Assembly (NCBI GenBank): GCA_016218725.1
Contig: JACRDB010000027.1
Coordinates: forward strand, 1 to 64,000
Direction: 5' to 3'
DNA from: Deltaproteobacteria bacterium
Lineage (GTDB): Bacteria > Myxococcota_A > Polyangia > Polyangiales > Ga0077539
Length of the DNA: 64,000 bases
The translations under genes were made by a program, and so were the position numbers. The notes beneath the pieces were generated by a model, which was given only the letters and a program-made list of their open reading frames with translations, did not search any database and was not told the DNA's origin. Below, one piece after another: positions 45,573 to 53,856 of this stretch; positions within the stretch are counted from its first letter, which is position 1, and each line of letters opens with the position of its first letter.

Positions 45573-46820
45573 TCAACGACTTGCATCACCCGCGCTCGCT
45601 TCCGCCTGAGCCTCCCACCCGCGCAAAAACCACAACGGTCCCAGGCACAGACCTACAGAGACGGAAAATGTAGGCAACAGTCCTACATGTTCCCCCAGGC
45701 CCGCACCCAGGAAGCCCCCGAGGGCCAGGGCCAGGGCGTTCAAGCTGGTGAGCAGGGTGTAGTGCAGGGCGGCTCGGTCGGGGCGTGTGGCGCGCATGAG
45801 CGCGGCGAAGAGCATGGTGGACGCGGCCCCGGAGGCCAGGTGGTCGCTCACCAGGGCCAGGGCCGTGAGCCCCCTGGGGAGGCCAGTTCCGTAGGCCACC
45901 AGGAGCGGCAGGAGGGACACCGCCTGGAGCACCGCGGCGAGGGACAGCCCCCGGCGGTCTCCGAGGCGCTGGTGGAGAAAGCCCCCCAGGAGGCTCCCGG
46001 CCACGGCGGCGCCGGTGCCGAGGTTCACGGCCACCCAGCCGATGGAAGCCTGGGACCAGCCGGCGTCCACGAGCATGGGCTTGACCAGCACGCCCGCGGC
46101 GTGCATCCCGAGCTTGAAGGTGAGGGCCAGGGCGGCGACCTTCCAGGCCTCCCTGCGCACCATTCCGCGCAGGAGCTCCAGGACGGTCCCGCGGGGTGGG
46201 GGAAGCGCCCGGGACACCTCCAGGGCGCCGTCCCGCAGGGCGAAGGCCCCCACCCCGGCCAGGGCGATGAGGGCCCCGCAGAGCCCCACGGTGAGCGACG
46301 GGGACAGCTGCGCCGAGAGGACCAGCATGCCGCCCCCGCCGAGGATCATGCCCACCCGGTACCCGCCGATCTGGGCGGCGTTGCCGTAGCCCCGCTCGGC
46401 GGGCCCGAGGGACCTGACGGCGAAGGCGTCCACGAAGACGTCCTGGGTGGACGCCAGGAAGGCCGCCAGGAGCGTGAGGGCGAGCCACGGGCGCAGGGCC
46501 TCGCGGCCGTGGAAGAGCCCGTAGGAGGCCACCGTGAGGGCCAGGAGGAGCTGGAGCCCGAGGAGGGCCCCGCGGCCGTGGGGGCGCACCCTGGGGTGAT
46601 CGGCCAGGCCCGCCCAGAGGGCCTTGGCCTGCCAGGGGAGTTGCAGGAGCCCCAGGGCGGCCAGTTCGGTGAGCGAGAAGCCCGCCCGGCGGAGCACCAC
46701 CGGGAGGTACTCCACGGCGAAGCCCAGGGGCACCCCCTGGGCGGCGTAGAGCACGGCCAGCGCGGCCAGTACGCTCGCCCTGGGGCCCCGTGTGGAGACC
46801 GTCAGCGCGGCGGCGGACAC
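45573..46820 (-). CDS. AmpG-like MFS transporter
   Basis: A 415-residue inner-membrane transporter of the major facilitator superfamily with about 12 hydrophobic segments. The N-terminus (VLAALAVLYAAQGVPLGFAV ... PWQAKALWAGLADHPRVRPH) matches the AmpG/acetyl-CoA-transporter group, members of which import muropeptides for peptidoglycan recycling. The GTG at 46820 overlaps the last 19 bases of the upstream hydrolase gene. The gene's 3' end includes an AT-rich patch with repeated CTACA. Muropeptide transport is inferred from family alone. Confidence 0.82.
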   Translation of the reverse strand: MSAAALTVSTRGPRASVLAALAVLYAAQGVPLGFAVEYLPVVLRRAGFSLTELAALGLLQLPWQAKALWAGLADHPRVRPHGRGALLGLQLLLALTVASYGLFHGREALRPWLALTLLAAFLASTQDVFVDAFAVRSLGPAERGYGNAAQIGGYRVGMILGGGGMLVLSAQLSPSLTVGLCGALIALAGVGAFALRDGALEVSRALPPPRGTVLELLRGMVRREAWKVAALALTFKLGMHAAGVLVKPMLVDAGWSQASIGWVAVNLGTGAAVAGSLLGGFLHQRLGDRRGLSLAAVLQAVSLLPLLVAYGTGLPRGLTALALVSDHLASGAASTMLFAALMRATRPDRAALHYTLLTSLNALALALGGFLGAGLGEHVGLLPTFSVSVGLCLGPLWFLRGWEAQAEASAGDASR

Positions 46821-47674
46821 CGGGCCTCGAGGAACCCGAGCACCCGGGCATTGACCTTCTCGGGCTGCTCGATGGGGGCCGTGTGGCTCCCTTCGGGCAC
46901 CGGGAGGAGCTCCGCGCCGGGGATGAGCCGAGCCATCTGCTCGGCGTAGCGGGCCGGGGTGAACTGGTCCCGCTCGGCGGCCACCACCAGGGTGGGGGCG
47001 GTGATGTGCGGGAGCAGGTCCTCGGCGGAGTGCTCCCCGGCGGCCTGGAGCATGCGAAGAAACATCTCCAGGTCCAGGTGATTGACGTGCTCGAAGTAGG
47101 GCCTGAGGTCCCCCGGGAGGATCCTGGTGGCGTCCACCTCGCCCAGCCACCGGGCGAGGGTGACCGAGAGGTTCACGGGCCCCCGGGACCACAGGGCGCG
47201 CGCCAGCCGCGGGTGCTTCTCCAGGAGCGCGAGGGCCCCCGGGAGCACCTGCCGGAGGACATCCGAGTCATGGAAGGTTCGGGTGATACGACCATAGCTC
47301 CCACAGAGGAGCACCAACGCGCACACCCCCTCGGGGCGTTGGCGGTAGCCCTCGAGGCACACCTGGGTGCCCATGGAGTGCCCCAGGAGCACCGCGGAGG
47401 TGACCCCCAGGGTGTCCAAAACGCGCCAGAGGTCCCGGGCGTGGTCCTCCACCCGGACCAGGCTCGAATCCCTTGGAGCTCCAGAGCGCCCGTGGCCGCG
47501 GTAGTGCCAATGCACCACGGGCATCTTCGCCGCCAGGGCGGGTTTGAGGTACTTCCAGATGAAGCCCTCACAGGCGATGCCGTCACAAAGAACGGCGGCG
47601 CTACCCTGGAGGGGCCCCCCGGTGACCTCGGTGAAGAGCGTGGTGCCGTCTACCGCGGTGGCAAACCGGACCAC
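46802..47674 (-). CDS. Alpha/beta hydrolase
   Basis: A 290-residue cytoplasmic protein with nucleophile Ser in GHSMGTQVCL, Asp in VVAAERDQFTP and His in GSHTAPIEQP. The oxyanion part reads HWHYRGHGRSG. It belongs to the proline iminopeptidase/haloperoxidase-like group. It starts at GTG 47674. It is translationally coupled to the AmpG-like transporter gene (overlap), so it may act on a product of the transported compound, an inference. A short hairpin separates it from the upstream TIGR04563 gene. Confidence 0.85.
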   Translation of the reverse strand: MVRFATAVDGTTLFTEVTGGPLQGSAAVLCDGIACEGFIWKYLKPALAAKMPVVHWHYRGHGRSGAPRDSSLVRVEDHARDLWRVLDTLGVTSAVLLGHSMGTQVCLEGYRQRPEGVCALVLLCGSYGRITRTFHDSDVLRQVLPGALALLEKHPRLARALWSRGPVNLSVTLARWLGEVDATRILPGDLRPYFEHVNHLDLEMFLRMLQAAGEHSAEDLLPHITAPTLVVAAERDQFTPARYAEQMARLIPGAELLPVPEGSHTAPIEQPEKVNARVLGFLEARCPPPR

Positions 47675-47692
47675 GCTGGACGGGCGCCCCGA

Positions 47693-47714
47693 AGAGCCAG
47701 GAATCCCTGGCTCT
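47693..47714 (-). terminator. Perfect 9-bp hairpin after the TIGR04563 gene
   Basis: AGAGCCAGG and CCTGGCTCT pair perfectly around AATC, 23 bases downstream of the minus-strand TIGR04563 stop and before the hydrolase start. A short TTC follows on the minus strand. It looks like a terminator or attenuator between the two genes. Confidence 0.5.
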
Positions 47715-47736
47715 CTAGGGGTTTCCGGCGGGGCGT

Positions 47737-47952
47737 TCAGTCCTCGTCCCGGCCCCTGGGATCGTCGCCGGCTTCCATGTCCACCACGTCGTTGACCGAC
47801 GGGAGCTTCCGGATCTCCGTGCGGGCGATCTTCCAGGCGCGTTGCATCACCCAGGAGAGGGAACGGTCCAGGCGGTTGGCCTCCTGCTGGATCTCCAACA
47901 GCATGGACTCGGGGAAATACAGGCTCTGCTTGCGCTTGTCACTCTGGGCCAT
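47737..47952 (-). CDS. TIGR04563-family small protein
   Basis: A 71-residue protein with the pattern DKRKQSLYFPESMLLEIQQE followed by ANRLDRSLSWVMQRAWKIAR, which matches the TIGR04563 group, known mainly from myxobacteria. The first part is a ribbon-helix-helix-like motif (YFPESMLLEIQQEANRLDRS), so it may bind DNA as a dimer. The C-terminus is acidic (EAGDDPRGRDED). The ATG at 47952 gives the family length; the open frame runs much further upstream but without similarity. Role unknown. Confidence 0.8.
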   Translation of the reverse strand: MAQSDKRKQSLYFPESMLLEIQQEANRLDRSLSWVMQRAWKIARTEIRKLPSVNDVVDMEAGDDPRGRDED

Positions 47953-48034
47953 CAGCGGCTCCTCGTGACACGAGGGAGTATCGGTCCAGGCCGTCGATGT
48001 CAAGAAATAGTTGTGGGGGCTTGTGTCCCAGGGT

Positions 48035-48076
48035 GGGAATTTCGGGTCTGGGGGTGCACCCCGGACCCGGAATCCC
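48035..48076 (-). terminator. Long GC-rich imperfect hairpin after the Cys-rich lipoprotein gene
   Basis: The sequence around 48035-48076 folds as GGGATTCCGGGTCC-type arm against CGGACCCGGAATCCC with small mismatches on one side and TGCA at the tip. It follows the stop of the minus-strand Cys-rich lipoprotein by about ten bases and precedes the TIGR04563 gene. It is suited to end transcription of the large lipoprotein gene, without a T-tract. Confidence 0.5.
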
Positions 48077-48085
48077 TTCATCCCA

Positions 48086-50401
48086 TCACATGGGGGCGAT
48101 GGGGACCACGGAGAGGACGTAGGCGTCGGTGCCCGTACGGACCAGGCTGCCGGCGGGGCGGAAGATCCTGGCGCAGACCGTGTAGTTGCCCGCGGGGAGC
48201 ATGGAGGCCCAGGGGTAGAGCGCGCGGCGGTTGCCGTCCACGGTGCCGCAGGAGCCCGGGCCGGAGTTCTGGGCGATGCCCCGGAGCTGCCCGTCGGGGC
48301 TGTACACGTCCAGGACGATGCTGGCGCTGAAGGGGTTGGGGCAGCGGCCATTGCCGTCGCTGACCGACGCGAGGATGCCGCCGTTCATGGCCACGGTGAC
48401 ATTGACGCAGTCCACGTCGCCGAGGGGGAGCGAGCCCCGGACGTTGCGGGCCATGGTGGCGGGCATGCCGGCCTGCATGGCGTTGTTGTTGGGCTCGGTC
48501 TCCATGGCCACCATGGCCGAGCAGGTGCCGGCGTTGTAGGCCGTGGGCTGGCACACGGACCCCATGGGGCAGCGGGTGCGGCCGTTGAGCGGGTCGCACA
48601 TCCCGCCCGCGGCGGCGGTGCTCTGGCAGACGCCCGCGGTGAGGAAGGACCCCGAGCAGGTGAGCATCGCCCCGCAGGGCATCTCGCCGGGGCGGCAGTC
48701 GGAGCCCGCGGCGGAGCCGTCGGCCACGCAGGTGCCTTCGAGCGCTGAGCCCATGTTGAGCACGCAGGAGAAGCCGTCGGCGCAGCGGCGGTTCAGCCGG
48801 TGGCAGGGGCCCCCGGCCATCATCTGGACCTCGGAGCACAGGCCCGCCTCGCCCAGGGTCGAGCAGGTGACCGAGCCGTCACAGCGCATGGTGGCGCCCG
48901 GCCGGCACCGCCCGCCGAGGGAGCCCTCGGCGAAGCACCGGCCGTTGTACCGGTCGGACAGGTCCGTCAGGAGGCAGGTCGACCCGGCGGGGCAGTCCGC
49001 GTCGGGGCTGCAGGCCCCGCCCGCCATGGACGGGTTGATGCAATGCTCAGCGCCGCTCTCGCCGACGGGGAGGCAGCGCAGGGCGCCGTCGCAGCGCGGC
49101 TCGGCCATGCGGCAGTCCGTGCGGGCCGCGGAGCCATTGGGCAGGCAGCGGCCGAGGACGGCGCCGCCGTTGGCGGTCACGCAGGTCTGGCCCATGGGGC
49201 AGAGCACCCGGCCGGTGACGCACTCGCCCATGGGCATGGCGACGCGCTCGCAGGTGGGGGTGGTGTCCGAAGGGTCGAGCTCCACGGAGCAGGTGAAGCC
49301 CATGTCACAGCGCCCGCCCATGGCGCCCATGGAGCGGCAGTTGGTGCCCGAGGCGGTGCCGTCCCGGGTGCAGACGCCCTCGCTGGACCCGAGGATGGGG
49401 TTCAGGCAGGTGTGCCCGGCCTCGCACTGGTGGAACGCGTCGCAGGCCATGCCGGCCGTCACGCGCTGGGCGCAGGTGCTGTTGACGCACGCCAGGGTCA
49501 TGTCGCACTCCGGCGCGCTGGCCCGGCAGGGGGCGCCCAGGGACGAGCCCGCCGCGCGGCAGGTGCCCATGGTCCCGAAGGGCGTCATGGGGACGCAGGA
49601 CAACCCCGTGTCACAGCGGGTGGTGAGCCCGTTGGTGGTGCAGGGCATGCCTGCGCCCACGGGCATCTGCTCGGTGATGGTGAGGTCGTAGGCGCCGTGG
49701 TCCGTGGTGCCGCTGCCCGGCGGGAAGAACCCGCCCATCAAGATGTACACGGTGGTGCCGGGCATGAGCACCTCGGTGGTCACGAGCGAGCTCACGCGCC
49801 GGTCGGCGGAGGCCTCGAACTCGGGGTCGTCGTCGTTGCACACGGCGCTGTTGAGCGCGGTCTGGCAGCGGCCCGTGACCCACAGCACGGTGTCAAAGGT
49901 CCGGGGTGTGCCGGGGTTCGTGGTGCTGATCCGCAGGGCCGCCGGGGCGCTCCCCACGGTGTACGACAGCACCTGCTGCCCGGTCATCTGCACGCACCCG
50001 CGACCGCCCGTGGGGGCGGACACGGGCGTGCGCCCGGTGGGAGGCCGCCCCATGGTCTGGGACATGTACGCCTCGTCGGTGTTGCCCATGTAGCGCAGGG
50101 TGCCGCCCATGCGCATCCCGGCCATGTTCAGGTTGACCACCGGCAGCCCGGCGCAGGTGCCCGCGGGGCCCCCGTCCGTGGTGTCCCCCGGGCGGTCCGC
50201 CGGGCGGTCCGTGGGAGCGCTGTCCGGGCGCGCGCCGGTGTCCCCGGTGGACGTGTCCAGGGTCCCGGTGTCACCCGTGACCGTGGTGTCCGGCGGGGGC
50301 GCCGTGTCCGCGCCCGCGTCGTTGGTCGGCGCCGTGCCCGAGCACGCCACCAGGGCGCTGCCGACAAGCAGCGCAAAGCCAGTACCTGCAAGACCTCTCA
50401 T
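48086..50401 (-). CDS. Large Cys-rich lipoprotein
   Basis: A 771-residue lipoprotein from ATG 50401 (MRGLAGTGFALLVGSALVAC; lipobox LVAC), with a strong AGAGGAG ribosome binding site eight bases upstream. An Asp/Thr/Pro stalk (DTTVTGDTGTLDTSTGDTG...) is followed by a PPC-like beta-sandwich (about 110-225), then about 12 Cys-rich modules of about 40 residues, each with C...C..GLxCVP...G.CRAAG...GAPCR, and a final PPC-like domain (about 655-771, METEPNNNAMQAGMPATM). Met is frequent in the modules. This is a modular surface protein; ligand unknown. It is divergent from the S41 protease. Confidence 0.85.
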   Translation of the reverse strand: MRGLAGTGFALLVGSALVACSGTAPTNDAGADTAPPPDTTVTGDTGTLDTSTGDTGARPDSAPTDRPADRPGDTTDGGPAGTCAGLPVVNLNMAGMRMGGTLRYMGNTDEAYMSQTMGRPPTGRTPVSAPTGGRGCVQMTGQQVLSYTVGSAPAALRISTTNPGTPRTFDTVLWVTGRCQTALNSAVCNDDDPEFEASADRRVSSLVTTEVLMPGTTVYILMGGFFPPGSGTTDHGAYDLTITEQMPVGAGMPCTTNGLTTRCDTGLSCVPMTPFGTMGTCRAAGSSLGAPCRASAPECDMTLACVNSTCAQRVTAGMACDAFHQCEAGHTCLNPILGSSEGVCTRDGTASGTNCRSMGAMGGRCDMGFTCSVELDPSDTTPTCERVAMPMGECVTGRVLCPMGQTCVTANGGAVLGRCLPNGSAARTDCRMAEPRCDGALRCLPVGESGAEHCINPSMAGGACSPDADCPAGSTCLLTDLSDRYNGRCFAEGSLGGRCRPGATMRCDGSVTCSTLGEAGLCSEVQMMAGGPCHRLNRRCADGFSCVLNMGSALEGTCVADGSAAGSDCRPGEMPCGAMLTCSGSFLTAGVCQSTAAAGGMCDPLNGRTRCPMGSVCQPTAYNAGTCSAMVAMETEPNNNAMQAGMPATMARNVRGSLPLGDVDCVNVTVAMNGGILASVSDGNGRCPNPFSASIVLDVYSPDGQLRGIAQNSGPGSCGTVDGNRRALYPWASMLPAGNYTVCARIFRPAGSLVRTGTDAYVLSVVPIAPM

Positions 50402-50409
50402 GGAAGATT

Positions 50410-50416
50410 CTCCTCT
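50410..50416 (-). promoter_or_regulatory. Strong ribosome binding site AGAGGAG
   Basis: AGAGGAG lies eight bases before the ATG at 50401 and decides this start over the ones further upstream. It contrasts with the divergent S41 protease gene, which lacks a ribosome binding site. Confidence 0.6.
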
Positions 50417-50522
50417 GGGCAGCCCACCCGATCGTCGGAGTACGCTCCGCGGGCGCGGCAGTGTCTCACCTTTCCCCACGTCGTCAAGGGGACCCCGGTT
50501 TTGGAGGTGCCCCGCGGCGGGG

Positions 50523-50528
50523 TACAGT
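50523..50528 (+). promoter_or_regulatory. -10 element TACAGT, leaderless start of the S41 gene
   Basis: TACAGT is seven bases before the ATG at 50536 and no Shine-Dalgarno sequence lies between, so the transcript would begin at the ATG. Confidence 0.5.
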
Positions 50529-50535
50529 GCCCGCC

Positions 50536-51909
50536 ATGGAAGTCCGTCGTTCCGTGCGCGCCCTGGGGCTTTGTCTGGCCTTCGGGGCGACCTTTGGGGC
50601 CGGGGTGCTCTGCGACCGCCAGGCCCATTCGATCCCTCCGAGGGCGTCGCCGTACCGTCGGCTCGGGATCGTGGCCCAGGTGCTGGCCCACATTGAGAAC
50701 TCCTACGTGGACCCGGTGGACGAAGACCGCCTCATCGATGGCGCCATTCGGGGAATGGTGAACACCCTGGACCCCCACAGCGCCTACCTGGACGCCGAGG
50801 AGTACGCCCTCCTGGAGAGCGAGGCCACCGGGCAGTTCGGGGGCATCGGCGTGGAGATCGACGCCCGCGGGGACTACCTCACGGTGATCTCTCCCATCGC
50901 GGGCTCCCCCGCGGCGAGGGCCGGGGTGCGCGCGGGTGACGAGCTCCTGGCGGTGGACGGCCAGGACGCCCGGGGCCTGGACGTAGACGAAGCCGTGCGT
51001 CGCATGCGCGGGGCGCCGGGGACGCACGTGAGGGTGGTCCTGCGCCGCCGGGGGCAGACCGAGCCCCTGAGGCTCGACCTGGTGCGCGAGGTGGTGCGCG
51101 TGACCTCCGTGGAGGCGCACCTCCTCGATGACGGCGTGGGGTACGTGAACCTCCGGGCCTTCCAGGAGCGCTCCAGCCAGGAGGTGAGCGCCGCCCTGGA
51201 CCGACTGACACGCTCCGCCGGGGGCTCCCTCCGGGGCCTGGTGCTGGACCTGAGGAACAACCCCGGGGGCCTTCTGGACGAGGCCATCTTCATCGCCGAT
51301 CAGTTCCTGGCCAGCGGGGTGATCGTGAGCACCCGGGGCCGCGACGGCGCCGCCCAGGACGAGGCCCGGGCCCATGTCGCAGGCACCCGACCGGAGTTCC
51401 CCATCGTGATCCTGGTGAACGAGTACACGGCCAGCGCCGCGGAGATCGTGGCCGGGGCCCTCCAGGACCACCACCGGGCCACCCTCGTAGGCACCCGCAC
51501 CTTCGGCAAGGGGAGCGTGCAGACGGTGATCGACCTCCCCGACGGCGGCGCGCTCAAGCTCACCATCGCGCGGTATTTCACCCCGAGCGGCCGGAGCATC
51601 CAGGCCCAGGGCATCGCCCCGGACGTGCAGGTGGAGGCCGTGGACCTGCCCACACCCCCCGCGGCGGACTCGCCCGAGGCCCCCGAGCGCGAGCGGGACC
51701 TCGCGCGGCACCTGCCCAACAGCAACCAGGGCGACCCCACGCCGCCGTCAGTGCCCGGCAGCGACCTCCGGGACCTCCAGCTCCGGGTGGGCTACCAGCT
51801 CGTCCGGGGCATGCTCCGGGACGCCGCCCGACCGACGGGTGCGGGGTCCACGCCGCAGGCACCCGCGGAGGCGGCTCCGCCGAGGGAACCCGCGCAGCCG
51901 AGGCCTTGA
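50536..51909 (+). CDS. S41-family C-terminal processing protease (CtpA-like)
   Basis: A 457-residue envelope protease with an N-terminal membrane anchor (RALGLCLAFGATFGAGVLC). The PDZ domain spans about 105-190 (GQFGGIGVEIDARGDYLTVI, AARAGVRAGDELLAVDGQ). The S41 catalytic domain follows with Ser in EYTASAAEIVAG and Lys in GTRTFGKGSVQT, the Ser-Lys dyad of CtpA. A Pro/Ala-rich C-terminal tail (PTPPAADSPEAPER...PREPAQPRP) is extra. Such proteases trim C-termini of periplasmic proteins and regulate peptidoglycan hydrolases. It is divergent from the large Cys-rich lipoprotein and converges with the MopE-like gene; a strong hairpin separates the stops. Confidence 0.93.
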   Translation: MEVRRSVRALGLCLAFGATFGAGVLCDRQAHSIPPRASPYRRLGIVAQVLAHIENSYVDPVDEDRLIDGAIRGMVNTLDPHSAYLDAEEYALLESEATGQFGGIGVEIDARGDYLTVISPIAGSPAARAGVRAGDELLAVDGQDARGLDVDEAVRRMRGAPGTHVRVVLRRRGQTEPLRLDLVREVVRVTSVEAHLLDDGVGYVNLRAFQERSSQEVSAALDRLTRSAGGSLRGLVLDLRNNPGGLLDEAIFIADQFLASGVIVSTRGRDGAAQDEARAHVAGTRPEFPIVILVNEYTASAAEIVAGALQDHHRATLVGTRTFGKGSVQTVIDLPDGGALKLTIARYFTPSGRSIQAQGIAPDVQVEAVDLPTPPAADSPEAPERERDLARHLPNSNQGDPTPPSVPGSDLRDLQLRVGYQLVRGMLRDAARPTGAGSTPQAPAEAAPPREPAQPRP

Positions 51910-51924
51910 GGGCGCGGCCCACTG

Positions 51925-51957
51925 CCACGGAGTGACGGCGGTACCGTCACCCCGTGG
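51925..51957. terminator. Bidirectional terminator hairpin between convergent genes
   Basis: CCACGG-AG-TGACGG-CGGTA-CCGTCA-CC-CCGTGG forms a 12-bp stem interrupted by one AG/CC internal loop. It lies between the stops of the S41 protease (plus) and the MopE-like lipoprotein (minus). No T-run is visible, as is usual in such GC-rich DNA. Confidence 0.6.
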
Positions 51958-51970
51958 TGTTGCTTCGAGG

Positions 51971-53734
51971 TCAGTCGCCGGTACGAATACGAATGCCCGG
52001 GGGGTTCGGGCAGGGCAGGCAGAGCCGCTGGCCGGCCAGGAGGATGCCCTGCATCCCGCCCGCGCACCGCGGGCTACACGCCCAGGACTCGAGCTCCGGG
52101 CGGAACACCCGGAAGCACCCCGGGGCGCACTCCGCGGGGGGCCTCGGCGTGCAGAGCGCGCGGGAGCCGAAGATCCCGCCGTAGCGCACCACCATCTCGC
52201 AGCCGCGGTCACACACCCAGGCGTAGTCCCGACGGTACGTCGGGTGGCGCCCCGGCGGGCACTCGGGCGGCGGCTCCACGCACTGGAAGCGCCCGGGGGT
52301 GACCTCCGCGGATACCCGCCCCTCGGGGCAGCGCGAGGCCTCGCAGACCTGCGTCATGAGCGGCAGGCCGTCACCCATCTGAATGCCGCACATCGGCGCG
52401 GCCGTCACCGGCCGGAGCCGGTAGATCGCCTGCTGGCCCATCGGGCAGATGCAGCTCTCGTCCACGCGGCCGTCGCAGCTGTCGTCCACGCCGTTGCACA
52501 GCTCGTTGCCCGGGAGCACCTGGCCGGTGCACGCGCCCCAGCGGGAGTCGCTCCCGCAGACCATCCGCCCCGCGGCGCAGCGCCCGCGGCCCGAGGTCCC
52601 CGAGGGGCCATCGTAGCAGGGCCGCATCTCACCCGGGGTGCACGGGCAGCCCTCGTCCGTGGAGCCGTCGCAGGTGTCGTCCGCGCCGTTGCAGGTCTCG
52701 GCCATGAGCGGCAGCACCATGCCGTAGCAGGCCGTCCAGGTGGAGCCGCCGTCGGTGCGCTCCACGCAGCGCCGGAAGCCCCGGCGGCACATCCCGCGGT
52801 CCGCGCTGCCCGCCGGGCCCGTGTAGCAGTCCTCCACGGCGCCGAGCTCGCAGGAGCAGCCCTCGTCGGTCATCCCGTCGCAGTCGTCGTCGTGGCCGTT
52901 GCAGCTCTCGAAGGCCGGCACCACCATGTCGTTGCACTCGCCCCAGCGCAGCCCCATGCCGGGCTCCATCTGACACGCCTGCGTGCCGCTGCGGCAGACG
53001 CCCACGCCCGGGGTGCCCATGGGCCCGCCGTAGCACGGCCGGGTCATGCCCTCCGCGGGGCAGGAGCACCCCTCGTCGATGAACCCGTCGCAGTTGTCGT
53101 CCATGCCGTTGCAGGTCTCCATCTCCGGCCGACCGAAGCCCACGCACGCCGCCCACACCCGGGCCGCCGTGCAGGTCATCCGGCCGAAGCCGCAGCGCGT
53201 CCCGCCCGCCTCGTCGGGCCGCCCCGGGTAGCACGAAGCGGTCTCCCCCGGCGTGCACGGGCAGTCCTCGTTCACGATGCCGTCGCCGTCGTCGTCCAGG
53301 GCGTTGTCGCAGTTCTCGCCCCCGACCATGGTCCCGATCACCTCTCGGGGCGGCAGGCCGCTGCCGCCGTCGTCCACCGGGCCCGAGCCGTCCCCGCCCG
53401 AGGTGCCATCCCCGCCCGAAGTGCCGTCCCCGCCCGAAGTGCCGTCCCCGCCCGAGGTGCCGTCCCCGCCCGAGGTGCCGTCTCCACCCGAGGTGCCGTC
53501 TCCACCCGAGGTGCCGTCTCCCCCGGTGGTGCCATCACCGCCGGTGGCGCCGTCTCCGCCGTTGGTGTCCGCAGGGAAGGGGTCCCGGGTGTCGATCCCG
53601 AGACCCGTATCTCCGCCGCCACCCCCCGTGTCCATGGCCTGCCCGGCGTCCCCCGTGGCGCCGTCATCGGCGCCGGTACACCCGAGGGCGACCAGCACCC
53701 CTAGAAGCCCAACCCAACGGACGTGTGCTCGCAT
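51971..53734 (-). CDS. MopE-like lipoprotein with putative metal-binding repeats
   Basis: A 587-residue lipoprotein (signal MRAHVRWVGLLGVLVALGC; lipobox ALGC). Residues 59-118 are ten GGDGTS-type hexapeptides encoded by 18-bp tandem repeats. Then come five modules of the putative metal-binding motif family (PF11617-like): CDNALDDDGDGIVNEDC, CNGMDDNCDGFIDEGC, CNGHDDDCDGMTDEGC, CNGADDTCDGSTDEGC and CNGVDDSCDGRVDESC, where Asp-rich loops resemble Ca2+-binding sites. The last 190 residues are Cys-rich (CPPGRHPTYRRDYAWVCDRG). The protein probably sits on the outer surface. It resembles MopE-like proteins of other bacteria, whose ligand is copper in one case; here it is unknown. Confidence 0.88.
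   Translation of the reverse strand: MRAHVRWVGLLGVLVALGCTGADDGATGDAGQAMDTGGGGGDTGLGIDTRDPFPADTNGGDGATGGDGTTGGDGTSGGDGTSGGDGTSGGDGTSGGDGTSGGDGTSGGDGTSGGDGSGPVDDGGSGLPPREVIGTMVGGENCDNALDDDGDGIVNEDCPCTPGETASCYPGRPDEAGGTRCGFGRMTCTAARVWAACVGFGRPEMETCNGMDDNCDGFIDEGCSCPAEGMTRPCYGGPMGTPGVGVCRSGTQACQMEPGMGLRWGECNDMVVPAFESCNGHDDDCDGMTDEGCSCELGAVEDCYTGPAGSADRGMCRRGFRRCVERTDGGSTWTACYGMVLPLMAETCNGADDTCDGSTDEGCPCTPGEMRPCYDGPSGTSGRGRCAAGRMVCGSDSRWGACTGQVLPGNELCNGVDDSCDGRVDESCICPMGQQAIYRLRPVTAAPMCGIQMGDGLPLMTQVCEASRCPEGRVSAEVTPGRFQCVEPPPECPPGRHPTYRRDYAWVCDRGCEMVVRYGGIFGSRALCTPRPPAECAPGCFRVFRPELESWACSPRCAGGMQGILLAGQRLCLPCPNPPGIRIRTGD
53381..53560. repeat. 18-bp tandem repeats (ten units) coding for GGDGTS
   Basis: Ten in-frame 18-bp units encode GGDGAT, GGDGTT, seven GGDGTS and GGDGSG. 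Several units differ only at one or two bases, so the array can expand or shrink by slippage without frameshift. It forms the stalk of the MopE-like lipoprotein. Confidence 0.85.
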
Positions 53735-53856
53735 CGACGGAGACCTCCTGCCAGGGACCAGCGTGGTGAATGGTGCGAGTCTCGCCCGAACACTCCCACT
53801 GCGTCAATGTGCCCCGCCCTTGCCTTGGACCGCCTCGGGGCGCTAGGCACCCGCCC

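Noticed and set aside
45640..45690. Repeated CTACA motif in an AT-rich patch as a regulatory repeat
   Set aside because: It lies inside the coding sequence of the AmpG-like transporter near its 3' end and can be explained by codon use.
53381..53560. Tandem 18-bp repeats as a CRISPR-like array
   Set aside because: There are no unique spacers; units are adjacent and in frame, coding for GGDGTS inside a lipoprotein.
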